The notes under the pieces were generated by a model. The model was not told where the DNA came from. It worked only from the letters and a program-made list of their open reading frames with translations, and searched no databases. Positions 8,113 to 15,257 of a stretch of 64,000 nucleotides of DNA are shown here, piece by piece. The stretch lies in assembly GCF_003046185.1 (NCBI RefSeq), contig NZ_PZZL01000002.1, forward strand, positions 434,001-498,000, in the 5' to 3' direction. A program made the translations under genes and the position numbers. The stretch is from Phreatobacter oligotrophus (GTDB taxonomy: Bacteria; Pseudomonadota; Alphaproteobacteria; Rhizobiales; Phreatobacteraceae). The first letter of the stretch is position 1, and each line of letters opens with the position of its first letter.

Positions 8113-9111
8113 ATGACTGATCTCCGCCTCGATCCGCGCCAGCAGGCGGTGCTCTGCGATCTGGCTGATCCAGAGACGCTGGCGCCGCCAGCCGAGTCCA
8201 TCGCCTGCTTCGCGCCGGACGACCTGCTCGACCTTGCCCGCTACCACGCGGTCGAAGCAGTCCTGTGGCGCAAGCTCGCCCCTGTCTCCGGTCGCCTGGG
8301 CGCCCCCTGGCCTGCGATGATCGCCGAACTCACCGAGCGCGTGCGGATCGCCACGGGCGTGACCATGCTGCTCGAGGCGCATGCGACGCGCATCGTCCGG
8401 GAACTGAACGCGCGCGGCCTGCCGCACAGGCTGGTCAAGGGTGCGGCCTTCGCCGCCAGCCTCTATCCGGAGGTGTCGGACCGCCCCTATACCGATGTCG
8501 ATATTCTCGTGCCCGCCGAAAACCTCGGCGATGTCGAGGAGGTCATGCGCGCGGCCGGATTCACCATGGCGATCCTGCCGCGACCGGAGAAAACCGAGCT
8601 TTATCGTGAGCAGAAATGGATCCGGGAGGGCGAGCCGCACCTGCTCGTGGAAGTCCATACCGACCTCGTCCACCTGCCGACGTTGCGCCAGCGTGTGACC
8701 TTCGGGTTTCGCGAGGCGGAGATCGCCGACCATGGCGGCACGGCCCCGGCCTCCGGCCATTTGCTCACCGCCGTGGTCCACGGGGCCATCGGGCACAAGT
8801 TCCACCAGCTGAAGCTGGCCGTCGACGTGCTCCAGTCGATCCGCAGGCTTGGCGCTTCGACGCCTCTCGCCATCGAGGCCGCGCGCCGCCTGAACCTCAC
8901 CTTCGAAGTCGCCGCCGCGGCCAGTCTGGTCGGCCGGCTGTTTCCGGGTGCGGCAGAGGACCCGCGCATCGCGGAGCTCGGCGCCCTGGTCGAAACCCCG
9001 CTATGGCTCGACCGCGACACGATCACCAATGCGCATCTGCGCGGCGATATCCGCTCGCGCTTCCGGCGGTTCGCCTTTCGCTGGCAGCAGAAGCGGCGCG
9101 CAGGGGCGTAG
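8113..9111 (+). CDS. Nucleotidyltransferase-family protein of the RiPP-like locus
   Basis: 332 residues. The nucleotidyltransferase-fold signature is visible: LVKG with K109, then DRPYTDVDIL with D128 and D130, the metal-binding D-x-D pair. The remainder is helical and Arg-rich at the end. Proteins of this family accompany lasso-peptide kinases in proteobacterial and actinobacterial clusters (established association). Whether it transfers a nucleotide to the peptide is not shown. The start ATG 8113 is the first Met with family-like sequence after it. It ends 2 bp before the convergent kinase gene stop. Confidence 0.85.
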   Translation: MTDLRLDPRQQAVLCDLADPETLAPPAESIACFAPDDLLDLARYHAVEAVLWRKLAPVSGRLGAPWPAMIAELTERVRIATGVTMLLEAHATRIVRELNARGLPHRLVKGAAFAASLYPEVSDRPYTDVDILVPAENLGDVEEVMRAAGFTMAILPRPEKTELYREQKWIREGEPHLLVEVHTDLVHLPTLRQRVTFGFREAEIADHGGTAPASGHLLTAVVHGAIGHKFHQLKLAVDVLQSIRRLGASTPLAIEAARRLNLTFEVAAAASLVGRLFPGAAEDPRIAELGALVETPLWLDRDTITNAHLRGDIRSRFRRFAFRWQQKRRAGA

Positions 9112-9113
9112 GA

Positions 9114-10127
9114 TCAGTAGCCCAGCGCCGCGGCGATGGTGGCCGCGACCTCGGAGGGATGGCCACGCACCGGGACACGCAAGCATCTGGCGGCGGTGAC
9201 GAGCGAGGAGAAGATGTCGAAGCGTGCCTCCTGGCCCGGAAAGAAGCCATCGGGATGGGGGCTGATATTGTCCCGCATCAGCGCATCGAGTGCATCGAAG
9301 GCCCCCTGAGCCACGACGGGGGCGGCCCCGTCGTCCGCATGCGCCAGGGAGACGACGCCAATGACTGGCAGCGGGCCGACGCGCGTGGCAAGGCCCGCGC
9401 CATGCAGCGCGGTCCGATCGATCATCTGTTCGCCATGGCGATCCCATGCGGCATCGCTCACGAGATCACGCAAGGCCGGCAGCATGTCGACCGTGCGGCG
9501 ATGGACCTTGGCGCCGCGCGGCAGGCCCCAGGCGAGGAGCCGTCCTGATTCGGCGGGCGCAAGAAGAGCCGTCGTGTCATCGCCCGACAGGCGGAAGCCA
9601 GCCAGGGCCAGCGCCATCGCGGTCGTTGTCTTTCCGGTTCCGCTGGCGGCATGGAGCATGACCATGCCGCTGCCGTCGGGCGTCGCCAGGCAGGCGGCAT
9701 GAGCAAGGCATTGTCCGTGGGACGACAGCGCGTGGTCGAGCGCGAAGATCATCGCATCGCCGAGGGCCGGTCGAACCCGGTCCGCCTGGAGCGCCGCCTC
9801 GGCGAGGCTATGCCCTCCCGGGAGCAGCGCCAGGCAGGCTGCGTCGTCCATGACCAGGACGTGGTGCCCCTCGGCGGCACGGCCGGCCCGAAGGCGTCCC
9901 TCTCCGACGACAGGTTTCTCGACGAGCCCCGCCGGCACGGCCAGGCCCTCTTTGCCCGCCGGGCGGATGGTCAGCCGGGCCTGCGGCAGGTTGCCGGGCA
10001 TCTCGATCCGCCGCTCGCCCACCAGCCAGTCCAGGGACGCCGCATTGGCGACATCGGGGGGGAGGTCCTCGTGGAGGCAGATCAGTTCCACGGTGTGAAG
10101 ATCGAAACGTGCCTCGGGGCCGATCAT
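9114..10127 (-). CDS. HprK-like serine kinase of the RiPP-like locus
   Basis: 337 residues. A Walker A loop LHAASGTGKTTT lies at 159-170, followed by LSGDDTTALL near 180-189, the order seen in HPr kinase and PEP-carboxykinase-like folds. H137 and H143 lie ahead of the loop. Stand-alone HprK-like enzymes phosphorylate the C-terminal residue of lasso peptides such as paeninodin (established). Several of the peptides here carry Ser or Thr close to the C-terminus. No PTS HPr gene is nearby, so a classical HprK role is unlikely. ATG 10127 overlaps the B2 stop by ATGA, showing coupling in the order B1-B2-kinase. Confidence 0.88.
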   Translation of the reverse strand: MIGPEARFDLHTVELICLHEDLPPDVANAASLDWLVGERRIEMPGNLPQARLTIRPAGKEGLAVPAGLVEKPVVGEGRLRAGRAAEGHHVLVMDDAACLALLPGGHSLAEAALQADRVRPALGDAMIFALDHALSSHGQCLAHAACLATPDGSGMVMLHAASGTGKTTTAMALALAGFRLSGDDTTALLAPAESGRLLAWGLPRGAKVHRRTVDMLPALRDLVSDAAWDRHGEQMIDRTALHGAGLATRVGPLPVIGVVSLAHADDGAAPVVAQGAFDALDALMRDNISPHPDGFFPGQEARFDIFSSLVTAARCLRVPVRGHPSEVAATIAAALGY

Positions 10128-10507
10128 GCGGGACGCCAGACGTGCAGCGGTTCCATGTCCGCGAGGATGTCGTTGAGGACCGGCCGTCCAGCGAGGACGA
10201 CCCAGCAATGGGCGGCGACCGCGGGTCCCGAGAGGGACCGCCGGTCGATCCCGAAATGCAGCTCCGGATCGTGCCCGGCGAGGCGCATGAAGCGCATGCC
10301 CAGCAGGCCCTGGCGCAGGCACCGGCGCTTGCGCATCAGCCAGGGCCTGCGGGTGGCGGCCATCACCCACGCGGCGATCGCCTCGGCGGGAAGGCCGGCG
10401 AAGGCCGGGTCGGGCCGGACATCCGCATAGCGCAGGACCGTCTTCAGATCGCGATGCCCGACGATGGCGGGCAGCATCCGGGCGTGCCACCAGATCAGGC
10501 GACGCAT
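10124..10507 (-). CDS. Lasso-type B2 leader peptidase (transglutaminase-like)
   Basis: 127 residues from ATG 10507; the frame is open further up, so the true start may lie slightly upstream near the B1 stop at 10548. The Cys-His-Asp triad of B2 proteins is present: C63 in RRCLRQGLLGMRF, H100 in AAHCWVVLAG, D113 in PVLND. In lasso biosynthesis B2 removes the leader bound by B1 (established). This is the strongest evidence that the small peptides nearby are proteolytically matured. Downstream coupling to the kinase is by ATGA. Confidence 0.88.
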   Translation of the reverse strand: MRRLIWWHARMLPAIVGHRDLKTVLRYADVRPDPAFAGLPAEAIAAWVMAATRRPWLMRKRRCLRQGLLGMRFMRLAGHDPELHFGIDRRSLSGPAVAAHCWVVLAGRPVLNDILADMEPLHVWRPA

Positions 10508-10547
10508 CCGCGCCGCCCGGCCGGCGTCAGGCCCGTCCGTCAGGCGG

Positions 10548-10829
10548 TCAGGAGGCAGCAGTGACGACAACCCCTTCCGCCTCCAGGAAAGCGACCAGTT
10601 CTTCCAGGTCGGCAAGGAGCACATCCTCCTGGACGTCAAACTCGTCCAGCACGGCGCTGACGGCTTCAGCCACCGACCGGCCCACGGTGATCTGACGGAT
10701 GAAGGCCGTGCCGCTGGGATTGGTCGAGTAGATCTGTCCGCTATCCGTCATGAGGATCACGCCCTCATCCCCCATGGCCCGGAAGGCGGCGGTGGGAGAC
10801 AGCTTCACGCTCTTCGTCCTGATATCCAC
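10548..10829 (-). CDS. PqqD-like B1 protein (RiPP recognition element)
   Basis: 93 residues from the GTG at 10829 (DIRTKSVKLSP), the size of stand-alone PqqD/B1 proteins. The winged-helix RRE pattern is visible: strands with GVILMTDSGQIYSTNPSG, then helices with AVSAVLDEFDVQ and LEELVAFLEAEGVV. B1 binds the precursor leader, typically around a conserved Tyr/Pro, and presents it to B2 (established). The Y in K-K-x-Y of the peptides would be the docking residue (inference). No strong Shine-Dalgarno is seen. First gene of a three-gene operon with B2 and the kinase. Confidence 0.85.
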   Translation of the reverse strand: MDIRTKSVKLSPTAAFRAMGDEGVILMTDSGQIYSTNPSGTAFIRQITVGRSVAEAVSAVLDEFDVQEDVLLADLEELVAFLEAEGVVVTAAS

Positions 10830-11286
10830 GGATTGTGTCGCTCTGTCCGTATTGTTCGGGGACCTGCAGCCCAGCCCGCCATGGGGCCGGGCAGGTGATG
10901 GCTTGGCGGACTGGTCCCAGGAGCCTCGACAAGGGGGCGGTCCGCAGTCCCGATCATCCGGACCACCCTCTGGATACCGATAGCCAACCAGCGCCTGCGC
11001 CACAATTCGAATCGCTGCTGGCGCGACACTTGCGCCCTCGCGACGCATCACTTGGGGTTCGGACCCGTCATCTCCGCGCCGCGCCGGGGTGCGGACAGGC
11101 GGAGGGGGCGCCGTCTTCGGCGCCCGACCTGGACGGGGCGAGCATTGCATCCCCGGCGAGGACGATGTCGAATGGGGCCTCGCTCATTGCTCCCCCTCAC
11201 CACACGATCCCTTTGCCCCGCACGAGGCTCGCCATGGCATCACCCTTCAATCTCTCGGGAGTTCGGGGTTCGAGGTGATCGGTTCA
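10830..11286. other. Divergent spacer between the B1 operon and the Mur-ligase gene
   Basis: 457 bp without a convincing gene. It should hold both promoters. A 7-bp hairpin (GGCGCCG/CGGCGCC, loop TCTT) lies at 11107-11124. A 37-codon frame at 11165-11278 ends inside the presumed ribosome site of the next gene but has weak codon bias. No sibling of the precursor-like peptides is found here. Confidence 0.5.
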
Positions 11287-12558
11287 GTGCTGGACCGGGA
11301 CGGAGCTTTGCGCCGCTGGGGCCGGTTGTTTGAACGAACCCTGCGACGCACCTTGCGTTTTGCCGGAGCCCTGGCCAACCGGCGCCTCGCGACCGCGACC
11401 TCGATTGCGGTGACCGGAAGCTCGGCCAAATCAACAACGACGCTTCTCCTGTCTCACATTCTCAAGGGTCAGGGGAGCGTTGAGACGCTGGTGCAGGCTG
11501 TCGATACGAGCGACATCGTGAAGTCTGTCGCGCGCCTCAGGCGCAGGACGCAGTACTATGTCGCCGAACTGAGCGTGGGCCGGAAAGGTCATCTCGCACA
11601 TGTCGTGAAGATGGTGCAGCCGGATGTCGCCATCGTCACCTTCATCGGCATCGAGCACTACAAGGAGTATCGGACCCGCGAGAACATCGCGGCCGAAAAG
11701 GGCCTGCTGGTGGAAGCGCTGCCAGGCAGCGGGTTGGCGGTCCTCAATGCCGATGACGACCTGACGCTGGCCATGCGGGACAGGACCACCGCCCGTACCG
11801 TCACGTTCGGGCGAGGACCGGATGCCGACTTCAGGGCGACAGCCATATCGTCACGCTATCCGGAGTGCCTTCGCCTTGAGGTCGCGTGGAAGGGCCATGT
11901 CACGCCCCTCAAGACGCGGATCCTCGGTGAGCACTTCTGGCTCCCCGTAACGGCTGCCTTCGCAACCGCCATCGAACTGGGCGTTCCCGTCGAAGCGGCC
12001 CAGGAGATGATCGCGAGCTTCGATCCCATACCCGACCGGTGCCAGCCCTTCACCACGCGCGCCGGGCCCGTCTTCATCCTCGACACCTGGAAGGCGCCCT
12101 GGCAGACGCTGGGACTGGCATTCGACGTGGTCCGACAGGCGGAGGCCAAGCGCCGTCGCATCGTCCTGGGAATGCTGTCGGACTATACGGGCAGTCCGAA
12201 GGCCCGGTATCGCGACGCATACCGGGATGCGCGCGAAGCCGCCGATCAGGTGATCTTCGTCGGCGACCACGCACACCGGTCCATGGCGAGCCAGACCGAT
12301 ATCGAAACCGGACGTTTCGTCGAGGGCGGGTCGGTCAAGGCCGTGGCGGACCTGATCTGCCAACAGGCGGGCGCTGACGAGCTGATCCTGCTGAAGGGCT
12401 CGCGCAACCTGCACCTCGAGCGCATTGCCCTCGCCTTCGACCATCGGGTCAGGTGCTGGGAGGACCGCTGCGGACTGGAGATCAGTTGCTTCGACTGCGG
12501 CCTGTTCGAGCATCCGTTCGACGAGCATGCCGGCCTTCGGAACAGCCGAAGGCGCTAG
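11287..12558 (+). CDS. MurF-like Mur ligase with C-terminal four-cysteine tail
   Basis: 423 residues from GTG 11287, which has GAGGTGAT eight bases upstream; GTG 11275 is an alternative. It resembles MurF without the N-terminal UDP-sugar domain: only about 40 Arg-rich residues precede the P-loop GSSAKSTT (44-51). Then come AELSVG (E94), GIEHY (H124), AAEKG (K138, the usual carbamoyl-lysine position) and NADDD (154-158). The C-terminal domain shows FILDTWKAP, comparable to the MurF DDSYNANP region, and LGMLSDY. The last 35 residues hold C-x4-C-x5-C-x2-C (12454-12498), a possible zinc site. It should form an acyl-phosphate and an amide bond. Its place in the locus suggests it acts on the small peptides (inference). 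Confidence 0.85.
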   Translation: MLDRDGALRRWGRLFERTLRRTLRFAGALANRRLATATSIAVTGSSAKSTTTLLLSHILKGQGSVETLVQAVDTSDIVKSVARLRRRTQYYVAELSVGRKGHLAHVVKMVQPDVAIVTFIGIEHYKEYRTRENIAAEKGLLVEALPGSGLAVLNADDDLTLAMRDRTTARTVTFGRGPDADFRATAISSRYPECLRLEVAWKGHVTPLKTRILGEHFWLPVTAAFATAIELGVPVEAAQEMIASFDPIPDRCQPFTTRAGPVFILDTWKAPWQTLGLAFDVVRQAEAKRRRIVLGMLSDYTGSPKARYRDAYRDAREAADQVIFVGDHAHRSMASQTDIETGRFVEGGSVKAVADLICQQAGADELILLKGSRNLHLERIALAFDHRVRCWEDRCGLEISCFDCGLFEHPFDEHAGLRNSRRR

Positions 12559-12681
12559 CTCCCCGATTTATCGTCCCTGAAGGGGCGGGCACCACTTGCC
12601 AACTGCGTTGCAGCGGGGCGCCGGGCACCGTTCCGGCGTCGAAGGGGCGTTCCCGTGAAAGGCCCCAACGCCGCGTCGGCG

Positions 12682-12774
12682 TCAGTCCACGGTCTTCTTC
12701 GATGCCACCTGTGCCGTGACGGCCGCGAGCGGCTGACGCTTGGCGGCGTTCGCCTTGGTATAGGCCTTCTTCAT
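12682..12774 (-). CDS. RiPP precursor-like peptide 4
   Basis: 30 residues: M then KKAYTKANAAKRQPLAAVTA and QVASKKTVD. The start ATG has GGGGGA seven bases upstream. It closely matches peptide 2 although it lies about 5 kb away on the other side of the modification genes, and it is convergent with the Mur ligase. Conservation of short sequence, ribosome site and exact length between distant copies argues strongly that these are translated genes. Confidence 0.72.
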   Translation of the reverse strand: MKKAYTKANAAKRQPLAAVTAQVASKKTVD

Positions 12775-12960
12775 CGGACATCCCCCGCATGGGGTTCCTG
12801 CGACCCCTTGGCGGGAGTCCTTAGCCCATTTCCAGCAATCCCGGAAGGTAAAGATGCCGTCCCCGGAGGTGGTGCAAGGACTTCATCAACAAGGATCTGC
12901 CGCGGGCGGGACACGAGCCTTGCACTACCGGGACATGATGGACGCTGACTTAAGAAAAAA

Positions 12961-13036
12961 TGGTGCCCGGGGGCGGAATCGAACCACCGACACTGCGATT
13001 TTCAGTCGCATGCTCTACCAACTGAGCTACCCGGGC
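12961..13036 (-). tRNA. tRNA-Phe (GAA)
   Basis: The 76-nt minus-strand sequence folds as a cloverleaf: acceptor GCCCGGG/CCCGGGC with CCA encoded, D-arm AGCTCAGTTGGTAGAGC, anticodon loop CTGAAAA in the stem TGCGA/TCGCA giving anticodon GAA, and T-loop GGTTCGATTCC. It is followed on the minus strand by TTTTTTCTT, a likely termination tract. Its 3' end faces the RiPP-like locus. Confidence 0.97.
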
Positions 13037-13277
13037 GACCGCGGGGCGTGACCGTTCGGTGACGATCCGCTGCAGCGCGGGGCGGCTTATAGAGGCAAGC
13101 GCGGGGGCTGTCCACCCTCCTTGCGCGGTTTGATCCACAGGCGCGGCGCACGGTCGCGAAACCGGCCGGCCGGGCCCTGCCCTTCTCCCCCCACCCGCAC
13201 AAGAAAAGGCCCCGATGGCGGGGCCATCGGGGCGAGGTGTGAGGTCAGGCAGGCATGCACGGCGAAGAGGGAAGCAA

Positions 13278-13877
13278 TCAGCGCAGGACGACGACCCGGG
13301 TGCCGACGCGGACGCGGTCGTAGAGGTCGACGACGTCCTCGTTGGTCATGCGGATGCAGCCGGAGGACACTGCCTGGCCGATCGTGTGCGGCTCGTTGGA
13401 GCCGTGGATGCGGTAGAGCGAGGAGCCCAGATACATGGCGCGGGCGCCGAGCGGGTTGTCCGGGCCGCCGGGCATGTAGCGCGGCAGGTCGGGGCGGCGC
13501 TGCAGCATCTGCACGGGCGGGCGCCAGTCCGGCCACTCGGCCTTGCGGGTGATGGTCTGCGAACCGCCCCACTCGAAGCCGGGGCGGCCGACGCCGATGC
13601 CGTAGCGCATGGCCTGGCCACCGGGCATGACGAAGTAGAGGCGGCGGGCATTGGTGTCGACCACCACGGTGCCGGGGGCCTCGGCGCCGTGATAGGCGAC
13701 GATCTCGCGCGGGATGGCGTTGGCCTGGGCGACGGCCGCATGCGGGCGGGCGATGAGCGGCTCGCGGGTGTCGGGGTCGAACATCACCACATTGGCGAAG
13801 GGATTGGCCGAGGCGGCCGTGGCGGCGGCGGTGGCGGCGGCGGCGATGCCGGCGGAGAGGAAGAAGCGGCGGTTCAT
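13278..13877 (-). CDS. L,D-transpeptidase (YkuD family)
   Basis: 199 residues with a signal sequence (RRFFLSAGIAAAATAAATA). The catalytic motif is at 158-176: HGS at the start and SSGCIR at the end, with nucleophile C174 and H158. Such enzymes make 3-3 peptide crosslinks or attach proteins to peptidoglycan in the periplasm. The start ATG 13877 gives the signal peptide directly. It follows the small secreted protein gene by 34 bp on the same strand, probably one transcript. Confidence 0.92.
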   Translation of the reverse strand: MNRRFFLSAGIAAAATAAATAASANPFANVVMFDPDTREPLIARPHAAVAQANAIPREIVAYHGAEAPGTVVVDTNARRLYFVMPGGQAMRYGIGVGRPGFEWGGSQTITRKAEWPDWRPPVQMLQRRPDLPRYMPGGPDNPLGARAMYLGSSLYRIHGSNEPHTIGQAVSSGCIRMTNEDVVDLYDRVRVGTRVVVLR

Positions 13878-13911
13878 GGTCGTGGTGTCCGGATGGAGGG
13901 AGCGGGGGCGA

Positions 13912-14265
13912 TCAGTTGGTGGTCTGATCGAGGGCGACGGTGCGGATCTGGCGCAGATGGCCGCCGGAGGCGGAGGTCTGGCAGGCCTGCGGGATGTAGG
14001 GCCAGGTGTGGCGGGCGCAGTCGGCGCGCTCGCCGCGGATGGCGGCCTGTTTGCCGGCGGCCTCGTCCTGCCGCGGCGCCTGGTCGAGGCGGTTGCGGAA
14101 GGTGTCGAAGGCGCCGTGGGCATGGTCGAGGTCGGCCGAGGAGGGGCTGACATGCAGCACCGGACCCGAGACCGAGGCGCGGCCATCGGGCATCGCGACG
14201 AGGCCCATGGCGAGGCCGCAGCCGGCGACCAGAGCGAAGCCGAGAAGTTTCGACATCCTGTTCAT
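13912..14265 (-). CDS. Small secreted protein upstream of the L,D-transpeptidase
   Basis: 117 residues, with signal-like hydrophobic segment LLGFALVAGCGLAMGLVAM after a basic start. One Cys falls within it, but the context is not a clear lipobox. The mature part has AHGAFDTFRNRLD and two Cys near RADCARHTWPYIPQACQT, perhaps a disulfide. GGGGAT lies six bases before ATG 14265. I do not recognise a named family. A shared upstream 16-bp motif is found at 14375. Confidence 0.75.
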   Translation of the reverse strand: MNRMSKLLGFALVAGCGLAMGLVAMPDGRASVSGPVLHVSPSSADLDHAHGAFDTFRNRLDQAPRQDEAAGKQAAIRGERADCARHTWPYIPQACQTSASGGHLRQIRTVALDQTTN

Positions 14266-14374
14266 CTGCGATCCCCTTTTTGCAGCGCCCTTCGTGGGCC
14301 GGTCTCCCTCTCAGTCGCAGCGGGAGCGAAAAAGGTTCAGGGCCTTGTCGCGCCGCCCGTCTCATCGGGACAGT

Positions 14375-14390
14375 GACGTTTTAGGGAACG
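14375..14390. promoter_or_regulatory. 16-bp motif shared with the region at 24336
   Basis: On the plus strand it reads GACGTTTTAGGGAACG. A 15/16 match lies at 24336-24351. Both are 70-125 bp upstream of minus-strand genes for small proteins, so it may be a promoter or operator element. No known consensus is matched with confidence. Confidence 0.3.
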
Positions 14391-14537
14391 GGATTTTCGC
14401 AGGCGTGTTGCGGTGTTTCTCCGCGCGTTTCAGCGGAGGCGCGAAGGTTTCAAGCCTTGCGGGAGGGTGTCGCGGCGGGGACGCCGATGTTTCGCGAGAG
14501 GGCCGAATGTTGCGTCGGCGCGACGGACAGGGCCGCC

Positions 14538-15257
14538 TCAGCCGGCCTCGCCCTCGGGCATGAACATGTAGCCGGCGCCGCGCACGGTCTTGATATAGGC
14601 GGGGCGGTCCGCATCCGGCTCGATCTTGCGGCGGATGCGGGTGATGCGCACGTCGATGGCGCGGTCGAAGGCTTCCGGGTCGCGGGCGCCGGCAAGGTCG
14701 AGGAGCTTGTCGCGCGACAGAACCCGGCGGGGATTGTCGGCGAAGGCCTTCAGCAGCGCGAATTCGGAAGCGGTCAGCGGGTGGTCCCGGCCCTCGGCAT
14801 CGCGCAGCACATGGGCGGAGAGGTCCAGCACCTTGGTGCCGAAGGGCACCTGCTCGCGGCCGCCGGGAAGGCCCGCCGTCTCGGACGGCGTGGCGGCGCG
14901 GCGCAGCTGGGCGCGGACGCGGGCGAGAAGCTCGCGCAGCTCGCAGGGCTTGGCGAGATAGTCGTCGGCGCCGATCTCCAGCCCGGTGATGCGGTCATCG
15001 GGGCTCGCCGTGGCCGTGAGCATGATCACGGGAATGGTCGTGCGCCCTTTGAGGTCGCGCACCACCGAGAGGCCGTCCTCGCCGGGCATGTTGAGGTCGA
15101 GCACCACGAGGGCCGGGCGTTCGGCCGCCATGGCCGCGCGCAGGGCCTCGCCGCCGTCGCAGAGCACGGTGCGGAAGCCATGCAGCGTCAGGTAGTCGCC
15201 GACCAGCTCGCGGGCGGGCGCCTCGTCGTCGACGACGGCGATGAGCTCGCCCGCCAT
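14538..15257 (-). CDS. OmpR-family response regulator
   Basis: 239 residues. Receiver domain 1-118 with acidic pair D10/D11, phospho-acceptor D54 in VVLDLNMPG and K104 in LAKP. The C-terminal winged-helix DNA-binding domain (about 140-235) contains LTASEFALLKAF and ends in VRGAGYMF, typical of OmpR/PhoB. Its ATG overlaps the stop of the upstream kinase (TGATG), so output follows the two kinases in the same operon. Targets are unknown; the transport-linked context suggests control of organic acid uptake genes elsewhere. Confidence 0.95.
   Translation of the reverse strand: MAGELIAVVDDEAPARELVGDYLTLHGFRTVLCDGGEALRAAMAAERPALVVLDLNMPGEDGLSVVRDLKGRTTIPVIMLTATASPDDRITGLEIGADDYLAKPCELRELLARVRAQLRRAATPSETAGLPGGREQVPFGTKVLDLSAHVLRDAEGRDHPLTASEFALLKAFADNPRRVLSRDKLLDLAGARDPEAFDRAIDVRITRIRRKIEPDADRPAYIKTVRGAGYMFMPEGEAG

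Noticed and set aside
8113-12558. An asparagine-synthetase-like lasso cyclase
   Set aside because: No reading frame in the locus shows the N-terminal glutaminase or SGGxDS-type pyrophosphatase motif. The only ATP-dependent ligase is the Mur-like protein.
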